From assembly GCF_001648475.1 (NCBI RefSeq), contig NZ_LXSQ01000004.1:1-64000 (forward strand): DNA of 64,000 bases, in the 5' to 3' direction. The position numbers and the translations under genes are program-made. This stretch comes from Eikenella halliae (GTDB taxonomy: Bacteria > Pseudomonadota > Gammaproteobacteria > Burkholderiales > Neisseriaceae). Positions 25,846 to 35,096 of the stretch are shown here, piece by piece. The notes beneath the pieces are model-generated. The model was not told the DNA's origin. It saw nothing but the letters and a program-made list of their open reading frames with translations, and made no database searches. The number at the start of each line of letters is the position of its first letter. Within the stretch, counting starts at the first letter, position 1.

Positions 25846-26232
25846 ATGGCCAAAACCATCATCCATACCGACCGCGCCCCCGCCGCCATCGGCGCCTATT
25901 CCCAAGCCGTTCGCGCCGGCAACACCGTTTATTTGAGCGGCCAGATTCCGCTGGTACCCGCCACCATGCAGGTGGTGGAAGGCGGCTTTGCCGAGCAGGC
26001 GCGCCAAGTGTTTGAAAACCTCAAAGCCGTGATTGAAGCCGCCGGTGGCAGCTTTGATGATGTGGTGAAACTCAACGCCTACCTCACCGACCTTTCCAAC
26101 TTCGCCACCTTCAACCAAATCATGGGCGAATACTGCCGCGAACCCTTCCCCGCCCGCGCCGCCGTGCAGGTGTCCGCCCTGCCCAAGGGCGTGCTGGTGG
26201 AAGTGGAAGGCGTGGTGGTGCTGAACGCCTAA
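25846..26232 (+). CDS. ridA: RidA-family 2-iminobutanoate/2-iminopropanoate deaminase
   Basis: 128 aa. It hydrolyses reactive enamine/imine products of PLP enzymes. Hallmarks: GAYSQAVRAGNTVYLSGQIPL at the start, the trimer-interface arginine in PFPARAAVQVSALPKG, and the terminal VEVEGVVVL. The start is set by AAAGGAG 8 bases upstream of ATG 25846. It stands alone. Confidence 0.96.
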   Translation: MAKTIIHTDRAPAAIGAYSQAVRAGNTVYLSGQIPLVPATMQVVEGGFAEQARQVFENLKAVIEAAGGSFDDVVKLNAYLTDLSNFATFNQIMGEYCREPFPARAAVQVSALPKGVLVEVEGVVVLNA

Positions 26233-26238
26233 GCATAT

Positions 26239-26284
26239 AAGGCTACCTGAAAACTGTTGCAGCTTGCGTTTTCAGGTAGCCTTT
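26239..26284. terminator. Inverted uptake-sequence pair
   Basis: Facing uptake sequences with a 16-base loop after ridA. Confidence 0.5.
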
Positions 26285-26327
26285 CGTTTTATCTGCCCCC
26301 CCTATAAACACCCCTAACACAAACATC

Positions 26328-27140
26328 ATGGCACACTACGCAATCGGCGACCTGCAAGGCTGTTTCGCCGAATTTCAAGAACTGCTCGCCCGCATCGGCT
26401 TCAATCACGGCCACGACACCCTCTGGCTGGTGGGTGACCTCGTCAATCGCGGCCCCCAATCCCTCGACTGCCTGCGCTACATCAAACAGCACGAAAGCAG
26501 CATCCGAACCGTGCTCGGCAATCACGACCTGCATCTTTTGGCCATCGCCCACGGCCACGGCAAACTCAAGCGCAGCGACACCGTGGGCGACATACTCGCC
26601 GCCCCCGACCGCCAAGCGCTGCTCGATTGGCTGCTACACCAGCCTCTGATGCTGCAACACGGTAACAACCTGATCGTGCACGCCGGCATTTGGCCGCAAT
26701 GGACGGCCGAAGAAGCGCAAAGCCGCGCCGCCGAAGTGGCCGCTGTTCTGCAAAGCCGCCCCGATTGGTTTTTCGCCCATATGTATGGCAACACGCCCGA
26801 TACCGACTGCGCCGATAACGAAACCGAACGCCTGCGCTTTGCCACCAATGTGTTCACCCGCATGCGCGCCCTGCATTCGGACGGCCGCATGGATTTCGAC
26901 TACAAAGCCACCCTGCCCGAAATGCCATCCGGCCTCATGCCCTGGTTTCGCGCGCCCGGGCGGCAAACCCTTGGTTATCAAACCGTATTCGGCCATTGGT
27001 CGGCACTCGGCCTCTATCGTGGCGAAAACGTGGCCGCCATCGATACCGGCGCGCTGTGGGGCGGCGAACTCACCGCGCTGGATTTAGACACGCAGCAGGT
27101 TTTTCAGGTAGCCTCCAAACAGCCCAAAAAGTTCGGCTAA
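26328..27140 (+). CDS. apaH: Symmetrical bis(5'-nucleosyl)-tetraphosphatase
   Basis: 270 aa metallophosphatase. It cuts Ap4A into two ADP, limiting alarmone levels, and in other bacteria removes Np4 caps from RNA. Motifs: AIGDLQGCFAEF, WLVGDLVNRGPQSL, VLGNHDLHLLAIAHG, and VHAGIWPQW. The 3' end contains an uptake sequence read as FQVAS. No SD-like element is evident before ATG 26328. Confidence 0.96.
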   Translation: MAHYAIGDLQGCFAEFQELLARIGFNHGHDTLWLVGDLVNRGPQSLDCLRYIKQHESSIRTVLGNHDLHLLAIAHGHGKLKRSDTVGDILAAPDRQALLDWLLHQPLMLQHGNNLIVHAGIWPQWTAEEAQSRAAEVAAVLQSRPDWFFAHMYGNTPDTDCADNETERLRFATNVFTRMRALHSDGRMDFDYKATLPEMPSGLMPWFRAPGRQTLGYQTVFGHWSALGLYRGENVAAIDTGALWGGELTALDLDTQQVFQVASKQPKKFG

Positions 27141-27280
27141 AGCCTTGTCGCCACATGATTTGATGTTTATTAACATGAACAGGCGGGCAAGCAGGGCGGG
27201 CTTTTGTTACAATGCCGCCTGTTCGTGCCGGCCACAAAATTTGCCGCAGCGCGTTTTCCAATCAATTTAAGGAGTTCCTA

Positions 27281-27835
27281 ATGAACAGCAAATTAGTCAT
27301 CCCCGCCGCCATCGCCGTATTGGCACTGAGCGCCTGCTCCAGCAGCAAAGCCCCTGAAGGCAACCAGCCGCAAACCCAACAACAAACCCAGCAAAGTGAT
27401 GAAGCCACCGCTTCCATCGGCAAAATTCAGGTAGCCCAGGTGGACAACATCGAAAAAACCGTGGAAGTAAACTACACCTGCCAAGCAGGCAACGGCCAGC
27501 AGCAAAAAGTGGGCGCCATGTACGGCATCAAGAGCGGCACCTTGGTGGTGGCACAGCTGAAAATCAACGATAAAGTTTCCCCCGGCCTGTGGCGCGTGCT
27601 CAACGACAGCAACGGCCAGCAGCAAAACAGCTATTATGGCGAAGGCGTGATTTGGGTAACCGGCAAAGCCACCCCCGCCAACGTAGCCACCACCAACGCC
27701 ATCGGCCTGCTGCAGGCGCAGAGTTTGGATAACGCCGGCAACCCGGTAAACCTCTCAACCGTGCTGGAAAACTGCCAAGTGAGCCGCCAAGCCGCCGCTC
27801 CGACTCGCGGCAACCGCCAGCAACGCCGCCGCTAA
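27281..27835 (+). CDS. Lipoprotein with an ACP/MliC-like domain
   Basis: 184 aa. Signal peptide with lipobox LSAC (C19), then a glutamine-rich linker. The folded part has VEVNYTCQAGNGQQQKVGAMYGI, repeated short strands and a late cysteine (VLENCQ), the arrangement seen in neisserial adhesin complex protein and MliC-type lysozyme inhibitors. That assignment is by pattern. It ends in an arginine/glutamine-rich tail (RGNRQQRRR). Start set by AAGGAG upstream of 27281. An uptake sequence near 27428 is read as IQVAQ. Confidence 0.7.
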   Translation: MNSKLVIPAAIAVLALSACSSSKAPEGNQPQTQQQTQQSDEATASIGKIQVAQVDNIEKTVEVNYTCQAGNGQQQKVGAMYGIKSGTLVVAQLKINDKVSPGLWRVLNDSNGQQQNSYYGEGVIWVTGKATPANVATTNAIGLLQAQSLDNAGNPVNLSTVLENCQVSRQAAAPTRGNRQQRRR

Positions 27836-27853
27836 TCCAGCATGACAAAACAA

Positions 27854-27879
27854 AAAAGCTGCCTGAACGGGCAGCTTTT
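27854..27879 (+). terminator. Rho-independent terminator
   Basis: AAAAGCTGCC and GGCAGCTTTT with a 6-base loop, directly after the lipoprotein gene. Confidence 0.85.
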
Positions 27880-27890
27880 CTGCGTAATGG

Positions 27891-27935
27891 AAAGGCTACC
27901 TGAAAGCCGAACCAGTATTTTTCAGGTAGCCTTTC
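27891..27935. terminator. Inverted uptake-sequence pair
   Basis: Facing uptake sequences with a 14-base loop; a third single copy follows at 27945-27957. Confidence 0.45.
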
Positions 27936-27959
27936 TCCTTTTCGGGCTACCTGAAAAAC

Positions 27960-28063
27960 TATAGTGGATTAACAAAAATCAGGACAAGGCGACGAGCCGC
28001 AGACAGTACAAATAGTACGGTAAGGCGAGGCAACGCTGTACTGGTTTTTGTTAATTCACTATA
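27960..28063 (+). mobile_element. Correia-type element
   Basis: 104 bp with intact TATAGTGGATTAACAAAAAT and TTTTTGTTAATTCACTATA ends. It lies between the lipoprotein gene and the end of fumC. Confidence 0.92.
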
Positions 28064-28109
28064 AAGCGCATACTGTTTCCAATATGCGCTTCTTCCTTCC
28101 TCACCAAAC

Positions 28110-29504
28110 TTATTTCAAGCTGCCCACCATATCGGCAGGGCGTACCCATTCGTCAAACTGCTCGGCAGTGAGCAGGCCGGATTTCACGGCTTCTTCGCGC
28201 AGGGTGGTGCCGTTTTTGTGGGCGGCTTTGGCAATTTTGGCGGCGTTTTCGTAGCCGATTTTGGTGTTCAACGCGGTAACCAGCATCAGGGAGTTGTCGA
28301 GCTGCTGTTTGATGCGCGGCAGGTTGGGCTCAATGCCGACTGCGCAGTGCTCGTCAAACGAGATGCAGGCATCGGCCAAAAGCTGCGCAGATTGCAGGAA
28401 ATTCGCCGCCATCACGGGTTTGAACACATTAAGCTGGAAATGCCCCTGTGTACCGGAAAAGGAAATCGCCACATCGTTGCCCAACACTTGGGCGCACACC
28501 ATGGTGAGGGCTTCGCATTGGGTGGGGTTCACTTTGCCGGGCATGATGGAAGAACCGGGTTCATTCTCGGGAATCAGGATTTCGCCGATACCGGAACGCG
28601 GGCCGGAGGCCAGAAGGCGGATATCGTTGGCGATTTTGTAAAGCGACACGGCCAGCTGCTTCAATGCGCCGTGGGTTTCCACAATCGCGTCGTGGGTGGC
28701 GAGTGCTTCAAATTTGTTCGGCGCGGTTACAAACGGCAGGCCGGTGAATTTGGCAATGTATTCGGCCACTTTCACGTCATAACCCTTGGGCGTGTTCAGC
28801 CCTGTGCCAACTGCCGTGCCGCCGAGTGCCAGTCCTGCCAGATGCGGCAGGGTATTTTCCAAGGCGCGGATGCCGTAGTCCAACTGGGCGGCATAGGCGG
28901 AAAATTCTTGGCCGAGAGTGAGCGGGGTGGCATCCATCAGGTGTGTCCGTCCAATTTTCACCACATTGGCAAAGGCTTGGGCTTTTTTGGCCAAAGTCTG
29001 TTGCAGGCGTTTGACGGCGGGCAGGGTGTGCTGCACTACCTTTTGGTAGGCGGCAATGTGCATGGCGGTGGGATAGGTGTCGTTGGAGGACTGGGATTTG
29101 TTTACGTCGTCATTGGGGTGGATAACGCTTTTCTCGCCCAGTTTGCCGCCGCCCAACACATGGGCGCGGTTGGAAATGACTTCGTTCAAATTCATGTTGG
29201 ACTGCGTGCCGGAGCCGGTTTGCCAAATCACCAGCGGAAACTCTTCATCCAGCTTGTGCGCCAAAATCTCATCGCAGGCGGCGGCAATCAGATCGCGCTT
29301 CTCAGCAGGCAATACGCCCAAATCGGCATTGGCAAAAGCGGCTGCTTTTTTCAAATAGGCAAAGGCTTCAATGATTTCATGCGGCATGGAAGCAGCCGGG
29401 CCGATTTTGAAGTTGTTGCGCGAGCGCTCGGTTTGTGCACCCCAATACCGGTTGGCCGGCACCTTTACTTCTCCCATGGTATCTTTTTCAATGCGAAATT
29501 CCAT
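28110..29504 (-). CDS. fumC: Fumarate hydratase, class II
   Basis: 464 aa from the second of two adjacent ATGs, which has the better spacing from AGGAG; the first (29507) adds one residue. It interconverts fumarate and malate without an iron-sulfur cluster. Signature GSSIMPGKVNPTQCEA is present, with TGSGTQSNMNLNEV and GRTHLMDATPLTLGQEF. A single gene between a Correia element and the tRNA pair. Confidence 0.97.
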   Translation of the reverse strand: MEFRIEKDTMGEVKVPANRYWGAQTERSRNNFKIGPAASMPHEIIEAFAYLKKAAAFANADLGVLPAEKRDLIAAACDEILAHKLDEEFPLVIWQTGSGTQSNMNLNEVISNRAHVLGGGKLGEKSVIHPNDDVNKSQSSNDTYPTAMHIAAYQKVVQHTLPAVKRLQQTLAKKAQAFANVVKIGRTHLMDATPLTLGQEFSAYAAQLDYGIRALENTLPHLAGLALGGTAVGTGLNTPKGYDVKVAEYIAKFTGLPFVTAPNKFEALATHDAIVETHGALKQLAVSLYKIANDIRLLASGPRSGIGEILIPENEPGSSIMPGKVNPTQCEALTMVCAQVLGNDVAISFSGTQGHFQLNVFKPVMAANFLQSAQLLADACISFDEHCAVGIEPNLPRIKQQLDNSLMLVTALNTKIGYENAAKIAKAAHKNGTTLREEAVKSGLLTAEQFDEWVRPADMVGSLK

Positions 29505-29722
29505 CATGCAACTCCTGAAGTTTGTTAAATGTCTAAATTAAAACCAACTGGCTATAACTGCTTCCAATAGCAGCACAACCAAGCGGGCAGCCTTTGCATC
29601 ATATTAATTTGAAAATACTATATAAAAAATAATCCAACCTATTATCGGCCACGGCGAATATACCATAAAACCAAGCGGCTTTTCACGGCAGTGATCCGTG
29701 GAATATTAAAACTAGAAATGCT

Positions 29723-29754
29723 AAAACCCCTCTGCTTTTCAGCAGAGGGGTTTT
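29723..29754 (-). terminator. Terminator of the tRNA operon
   Basis: AAAACCCCTCTGCT and AGCAGAGGGGTTTT with a 4-base loop. It lies 9 bp beyond tRNA-Asp on the minus strand. Confidence 0.88.
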
Positions 29755-29763
29755 AATAATAAA

Positions 29764-29840
29764 TGGCGCGGTGGACGGGACTCGAACCCGCGACCACCGG
29801 CGTGACAGGCCGGTACTCTAACCAACTGAGCTACCACCGC
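29764..29840 (-). tRNA. tRNA-Asp (anticodon GTC)
   Basis: 77 nt with encoded CCA. The acceptor pairs GCGGTGG with CCACCGC, discriminator G, D arm GCTCAGTTGGTTAGAGT, anticodon loop CTGTCAC, T arm GGGTTCGAGTCCC. A G discriminator fits aspartate identity. Confidence 0.97.
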
Positions 29841-29851
29841 GCGCAAAAAAA

Positions 29852-29927
29852 TGGTGGGTGATGACGGAGTCGAACCGCCGACATTCTGCTTGTAAGGCAG
29901 ACGCTCTACCAACTGAGCTAATCACCC
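29852..29927 (-). tRNA. tRNA-Val (anticodon TAC)
   Basis: 76 nt with encoded CCA. The acceptor pairs GGGTGAT with ATCACCC, discriminator A, anticodon loop CTTACAA, T arm CGGTTCGACTCCG. It is first in a two-tRNA transcript with tRNA-Asp, 11 bp apart. Confidence 0.97.
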
Positions 29928-29957
29928 ATGTTTCGTGCACAGCACTAGAAGATGCGA

Positions 29958-29986
29958 ATTAAACCAAACTCTCCACATCATTGCAA
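29958..29986 (-). promoter_or_regulatory. Promoter of the tRNA-Val/tRNA-Asp operon
   Basis: On the minus strand TTGCAA, a 17-base spacer, and TTTAAT, about 30 bp upstream of tRNA-Val. Confidence 0.6.
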
Positions 29987-30140
29987 GCATTATCTTGCAA
30001 AAAACTTACGATAAAATATCAACACGCTGTTATGAAAGTGAAAAAACTTTTATAAATTTCTCTCCCAAACCATCAGAAATCTCTCAATATGCCGGTTTGC
30101 GCTATAATAAATAGTTTACTTTACTATTCATCATGGCTTT

Positions 30141-31838
30141 ATGAACGCCGTTATCCGTACCCGCCAAGCCAACCCCGAAGCCGAACAAGCCCTGCTGGCC
30201 GCCGGCACCCCGCCCTTGTTGGCACGCCTGTTTGCAGCCCGCAATGTCCGTTCCCCCGCCGAACTGCATAACCATTTAGCCAGCCTGCTGCCCTATCAAT
30301 CGCTGAAAAATATTGATGCTGCCGCCGAACGGTTGGCTCGCGCCATCCGGGAGCAAGAGCGAATTTTAATTGTGGCCGACTACGATGCCGACGGCGCCAC
30401 AGCCTGCGCAGTAGGCATTTTGGGTTTGCGCCGCATGGGCGCACTGGTGGAGTTTTTAGTACCGGACCGTTTCAAACACGGCTATGGCCTCACCCCGCAA
30501 CTGGCCGATCTGGCTGCCGAACGAGGCACTCAGCTGCTCTTAACTGTAGATAACGGCATTTCCAGCACTGCCGGTGTGGCACGCGCCCAAGCATTGGGCA
30601 TGGACGTGATTATCACCGATCACCACTTGCCGGGCGACACGCTACCTGAATGTATCATCGTTAATCCCAACCAACCGGGATGCACGTTTGCCAGCAAGAA
30701 CCTAGCCGGCGTGGGCGTAATCTTCTATGTATTAACTGCTCTGCGTGCCCTGCTGCGCACACAGCAATGGTTCAACCCGCAAAGGCTACCTGAACCCAAT
30801 TTGGCCGAGCTTTTAGACTTAGTGGCTTTGGGCACCGTGGCCGATGTGGTGACATTGGATTACAACAACCGAATCCTGGTTAGCCAGGGGCTCAAACGAA
30901 TGCAGATTGGCAAAACCCGCCCCGGCATTCAGGCGCTTTTTCAGGTAGCCCAACGCAATATGCGGCAGGCCAAGCCGTTTGACTTGGGCTTTGCCATCGG
31001 CCCGCGCATCAATGCCGCCGGCCGTTTGGAAAACATGGAAATTGGTATTGCCTGCCTGCTGGCCGAAGACCCGGCCACCGCCGCCGAACTGGCCGAACAG
31101 CTAAACGAACTGAACCGTGCACGGCAGGAAATCGAACAAAACATGCTGCAGGAAGCCCTTGCCCTGGCCGATCAAATTATCGTTGGCAACAGCCTGGGCA
31201 TTACAGCCTTCCATCCAAATTGGCACCAAGGCGTGGTTGGCATCGTGGCCGGCCGGCTCAAAGACCGTTTCCATCGGCCCACCATCGTGTTTGCCCCCAC
31301 AGGCAATGGCGAACTGCGCGGCTCCGGCCGTTCCATTCCCTCATTGCATCTGCGCGATGCCATCGACTTGGTGGCCAAACGCCATCCCGAGCTAATTCTA
31401 AAATTCGGCGGCCACGCCATGGCTGCCGGCCTCAGCATCCGCGAGCAGGATTTTCCCCGCTTCCAACAAGCTTTCGAAAGCGTACTGAACGAACTGCTGG
31501 ATCAAGACGCACTCACCCGCACCTTCCTCACCGACGGCAGCCTGAACCCGGAAGAAATTTCCCTGCATACTGCCGAAACGCTGTCCAAGCAGGTATGGGG
31601 GCAAGGATTCCAACCCCCTTCTTTCTACAATCAATTTGAAGTATTGTGGCAGCGGGTAGTAGGCAACGGCCATAAAAAAGCCGGCCTAAATTATGGCGGA
31701 CACACTGTGGAAGCCATGTTTTTCCGCTGCGCCGAAGAACTTCCGACCAAAATCCATACGGTATACCGTCCCGTTGCCAATCAATGGCGCAACCAATATG
31801 AATTGCAACTGCACATCGACCACTGGGAAGCAGGCTAA
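30141..31838 (+). CDS. recJ: Single-stranded-DNA-specific exonuclease RecJ
   Basis: 565 aa, DHH-family 5'-3' exonuclease for RecF-pathway recombination and repair. Catalytic motifs: VADYDADGATACA, LLTVDNGISS, VIITDHHLPG, the DHHA1 motif KFGGHAMAAGLSI, then a C-terminal OB-like domain. Two uptake sequences lie inside the gene (30782, read RLPEP; 30941, read FQVAQ). It is divergent from the tRNA pair. Confidence 0.97.
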   Translation: MNAVIRTRQANPEAEQALLAAGTPPLLARLFAARNVRSPAELHNHLASLLPYQSLKNIDAAAERLARAIREQERILIVADYDADGATACAVGILGLRRMGALVEFLVPDRFKHGYGLTPQLADLAAERGTQLLLTVDNGISSTAGVARAQALGMDVIITDHHLPGDTLPECIIVNPNQPGCTFASKNLAGVGVIFYVLTALRALLRTQQWFNPQRLPEPNLAELLDLVALGTVADVVTLDYNNRILVSQGLKRMQIGKTRPGIQALFQVAQRNMRQAKPFDLGFAIGPRINAAGRLENMEIGIACLLAEDPATAAELAEQLNELNRARQEIEQNMLQEALALADQIIVGNSLGITAFHPNWHQGVVGIVAGRLKDRFHRPTIVFAPTGNGELRGSGRSIPSLHLRDAIDLVAKRHPELILKFGGHAMAAGLSIREQDFPRFQQAFESVLNELLDQDALTRTFLTDGSLNPEEISLHTAETLSKQVWGQGFQPPSFYNQFEVLWQRVVGNGHKKAGLNYGGHTVEAMFFRCAEELPTKIHTVYRPVANQWRNQYELQLHIDHWEAG

Positions 31839-31947
31839 TCACCCCGCACAACTAAAATTCTTAACCACTTCTCCCACACACCAACATACCCTGCTAGCCA
31901 CAAGAAATAACCACTTTATTCCATAAACGATGCATTCTTACCATGAT

Positions 31948-31976
31948 TTAACTTATAATCATATCTTAACTATAAT
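31948..31976 (+). promoter_or_regulatory. Candidate promoter of the pil operon
   Basis: TTAACT, a 17-base spacer and consensus TATAAT lie about 105 bases upstream of the pilF start. Confidence 0.6.
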
Positions 31977-32010
31977 AGTGTAAAAGCATTCTTACTAAAT
32001 GCGGGCCTTG

Positions 32011-32042
32011 CGGGCGATATCTTAAAAGCAAATATCCGCCCG
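32011..32042 (+). other. Leader hairpin before pilF
   Basis: CGGGCGATAT and ATATCCGCCCG are complementary apart from one bulged base, with an 11-base A-rich loop. The hairpin sits in the predicted 5' leader of pilF, 38 bases before its start, and is followed by ATTTTAAAAT, not a long T run. It may affect mRNA stability, translation or early termination. Confidence 0.4.
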
Positions 32043-32080
32043 AAATTTTAAAATCTGTTCTACTTTACTCAGGCAAATAT

Positions 32081-33757
32081 ATGAGCGTCGGACTATTGCG
32101 CATCCTGTTTCAAAACAAACTGATTGAGCAGGATAAGGTTGAAAAATACCGAGAAAAAGTTAATCAAAACAAAAACATTATCCCTATGCTGGCTGAGGCT
32201 GGCATCATCAAGCAGGCAGACTTGGCACTGCTTTTAGCCAAACTATTCCACTATCCGATTTTGGATTTATCCCTTTACTCCCGCAGCATGATGGTGCCGG
32301 ACGTGCTCAACGACAGCCAGATGACAGAGCACCGCTGCGTACCTTTGTTCAAGCGCGGGCAAAAACTGTTTTTGGGCGTTTCCGACCCCACTTTGTTGCA
32401 AACATACCAAAAGATTGTTTTCCCCAGCGGCCTGATTGTCGACCTGATTTTGGTAAACGACGAACAACTAGACCGCCTGCTGGAATTCGCCAGTCAAACA
32501 TCCACCGCCATTTTAGATGAAATCTCTGCCGATCCAACCGGCCTGGTCGCACCGGCTGCGCTAAAAGTGGATGACGAAGAAGAAGACGGTCCGATTGCCA
32601 AATTCATCCACAAAGTGCTGTCTGACGCCCTCAATACCGGTGCATCCGATATTCACTTCGAATTCTACGAAGAAATGGCGCGTATCCGCTTCCGTACCGA
32701 TGGTCAACTGCGCGAAGTGGTGCAGCCTCCGCTGAATATCCGCGGGCAGATTGCCTCACGTATCAAAGTAATGTCGAAAATGGATATTTCCGAAAAACGC
32801 GTTCCGCAAGACGGCCGTATCCAGCTTCAGTTCAATAAAAACCAAAAGCCCATCGACTTCCGTGTGAATACGCTGCCCACGCTGTTCGGCGAAAAAATCG
32901 TAATGCGTATTTTGAATTCGGATGCCGCCACACTGAATATCAACCAACTGGGTTTCGAACCTTTCCAAAAAGAATTACTACTGGAAGCCATCCACCGCCC
33001 GTACGGCATGGTGCTGGTTACCGGCCCGACCGGTTCGGGTAAAACCGTGTCGCTGTACACCTGTCTAAACATCTTGAATACCGACAGCGTAAACATCTCC
33101 ACCGCCGAAGACCCGGCTGAGATTAACTTGCCCGGTATCAATCAGGTAAACGTAAACGACAAACAAGGCATGACATTTGCTGCGGCACTGAAAGCCTTCC
33201 TGCGTCAAGACCCGGACATCATCATGGTGGGTGAGATTCGCGATTTGGAAACTGCCGATATCGCCATTAAAGCAGCGCAAACCGGCCACATGGTATTCTC
33301 TACCCTACACACCAATAATGCTCCGGCCACGCTATCCCGTATGCTGAACATGGGGGTAGCACCGTTCAATATCGCCAGCTCGGTCAATCTGATCATGGCG
33401 CAGCGTTTGGTACGTCGGCTGTGTACCTGCAAACAACCGATCGAACGTCCGCCAGCCGAAGCTTTGCTGAAAGTCGGCTTCACCGAAGAAGACTTGGCCA
33501 AGGACGACTGGCAGCTATACCGCCAGGTGGGTTGCGACCGTTGCAAAGGCAAAGGCTTCAAGGGCCGTGCCGGCGTATACGAAATTATGCCGGTTACCGA
33601 TGCCATGCAAAAACTTATTATCAATAACGGCACCGAGGTGGATATTGCCGAACAAGCCTATGCCGACGGGCTGGTGGACTTACGCCGTGCCGGCATTTTG
33701 AAAGCAATGCAAGGCATTACCACCTTAGAAGAAATTCTTGCCACCACTAACGACTAG
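32081..33757 (+). CDS. pilF: Type IV pilus assembly ATPase PilF (PilB-type)
   Basis: 558 aa. It powers pilus extension at the inner membrane. The N-terminal domain (1-170) matches T2SSE_N. The motor shows Walker A VTGPTGSGKTVSL, Asp box region AEDPAEINLPG, Walker B DIIMVGEIRD and the His box TGHMVFSTLHTN. A four-cysteine zinc site follows (LCTCKQP ... VGCDRCKGKG). First gene of a pilus cluster, 30 bp ahead of pilG. The pilT retraction ATPase is not in the window. Confidence 0.97.
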   Translation: MSVGLLRILFQNKLIEQDKVEKYREKVNQNKNIIPMLAEAGIIKQADLALLLAKLFHYPILDLSLYSRSMMVPDVLNDSQMTEHRCVPLFKRGQKLFLGVSDPTLLQTYQKIVFPSGLIVDLILVNDEQLDRLLEFASQTSTAILDEISADPTGLVAPAALKVDDEEEDGPIAKFIHKVLSDALNTGASDIHFEFYEEMARIRFRTDGQLREVVQPPLNIRGQIASRIKVMSKMDISEKRVPQDGRIQLQFNKNQKPIDFRVNTLPTLFGEKIVMRILNSDAATLNINQLGFEPFQKELLLEAIHRPYGMVLVTGPTGSGKTVSLYTCLNILNTDSVNISTAEDPAEINLPGINQVNVNDKQGMTFAAALKAFLRQDPDIIMVGEIRDLETADIAIKAAQTGHMVFSTLHTNNAPATLSRMLNMGVAPFNIASSVNLIMAQRLVRRLCTCKQPIERPPAEALLKVGFTEEDLAKDDWQLYRQVGCDRCKGKGFKGRAGVYEIMPVTDAMQKLIINNGTEVDIAEQAYADGLVDLRRAGILKAMQGITTLEEILATTND

Positions 33758-33787
33758 TGAAGTCCGTTCATTTAAAAGGGAATTATC

Positions 33788-35023
33788 ATGGCTACAAACA
33801 AACGAAACCAATCCAATAAAAAAGTGGCGGGAACCAGCTACGAATTTGAAGGCCGGCACATGGAGTCCGAGCAAATCGTCCGCGGCGAAGTAGTCGCCAA
33901 AGACGAACAGGATGCCCGTGCCAAACTCGCCCGCCGCCGTATCAAGGTTATCAGCCTGCATAAAAAGAAAAAAGTTCGCGAAAAGAAAATCACCCAAGGC
34001 GACATTACCGTATTCACCCGCCAGCTAGCCACCATGATGAAAGCCGGCCTACCGGTTATGCAGGCATTTGATATTGTTGCAAAAGGACACTCCAATGCCT
34101 CTATGACCAAGCTTTTGATGGAAGTGCGTAACGACATCGAGCAAGGTACCTCTATGGCCAATGCTTTCCGCAAACACCCAAAATATTTTGATGACTTCTA
34201 TTGCAACCTGGTAGATGCCGGTGAGGCAGGCGGCGTATTGGAAACTCTGCTCGACAAACTGGCTTTATATAAAGAGAAAACCCAAGCCATCAAAAAGAAA
34301 ATCAAGAGTGCGCTCACTTATCCGATCGCAGTAGTGGTGGTGGCCATTGTGTTGGTTATCATCATGATGATGTTTGTGCTACCCGAATTTAAAAAGGTGT
34401 ATGACGGCATGAATGCAGAAATGCCTGCACTTACCCAATTTATGATGGGTGTCTCTGACTTTATGGTGGCATGGGGATGGATGGTTATTATTGCAATGGT
34501 AGCTGCTGTTGCTGGCTTTATCCAATGGCATAAACGTTCACATGCACTACAAAAACGAGTAGATGCTATGCTGTTAAAATTACCCATCTTTGGCAATATC
34601 GTAGAAAAAGGTACGATTGCCCGCTGGGCTCGTACCACTGCCACCTTGTTTACCGCTGGTGTTCCGCTGGTGGAAGCACTAGACTCCGTAGGTGGAGCAT
34701 CAGGCAATATCATTTACGAAGAAGCCACCAGAAGCATTCGAAACCAAGTCAACCAAGGTACTTCTTTAACCACAGCAATGAGCTCTACTGACCTATTCCC
34801 CAACATGGTCTTGCAGATGGCCTCTATCGGTGAGGAGTCAGGCTCTTTGGATGATATGTTGAACAAAGCAGCAGAATTCTACGAAGAAGAAGTAGATACT
34901 GCTGTAGCTACGTTGTCATCTCTGATGGAACCAATCATTATGGTAGTATTGGGCAGTATCATTGGTGTCATTTTGATTGCCATGTATCTACCGTTGTTCA
35001 ACTTAGGTAATGCTATCGGCTAA
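33788..35023 (+). CDS. pilG: Type IV pilus inner membrane platform protein PilG (PilC-type)
   Basis: 411 aa, GspF family. Two homologous T2SSF cytoplasmic domains start near FTRQLATMMKAGLPVMQAF and WARTTATLFTAGVPLVEAL, each followed by membrane segments (YPIAVVVVAIVLVIIMMMFVLPEF, MVIIAMVAAVAGF, PIIMVVLGSIIGVILIAMYLPLF). It anchors the pilus base and transmits ATPase motion. SD AAAAGGGA before 33788. Co-transcribed with pilF. Confidence 0.97.
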   Translation: MATNKRNQSNKKVAGTSYEFEGRHMESEQIVRGEVVAKDEQDARAKLARRRIKVISLHKKKKVREKKITQGDITVFTRQLATMMKAGLPVMQAFDIVAKGHSNASMTKLLMEVRNDIEQGTSMANAFRKHPKYFDDFYCNLVDAGEAGGVLETLLDKLALYKEKTQAIKKKIKSALTYPIAVVVVAIVLVIIMMMFVLPEFKKVYDGMNAEMPALTQFMMGVSDFMVAWGWMVIIAMVAAVAGFIQWHKRSHALQKRVDAMLLKLPIFGNIVEKGTIARWARTTATLFTAGVPLVEALDSVGGASGNIIYEEATRSIRNQVNQGTSLTTAMSSTDLFPNMVLQMASIGEESGSLDDMLNKAAEFYEEEVDTAVATLSSLMEPIIMVVLGSIIGVILIAMYLPLFNLGNAIG

Positions 35024-35046
35024 TTCTCCGATCTCCATGAATAACC

Positions 35047-35078
35047 TTTCAGGTAGCCTCCCACAGGCTACCTGAAAA
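35047..35078. terminator. Inverted uptake-sequence pair between pilG and pilD
   Basis: TTTCAGGTAGCCT and AGGCTACCTGAAAA with a 5-base loop. Its place inside the pil operon suggests partial termination or mRNA processing rather than a full stop. Confidence 0.5.
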
Positions 35079-35096
35079 CATACCTACACCACACCT

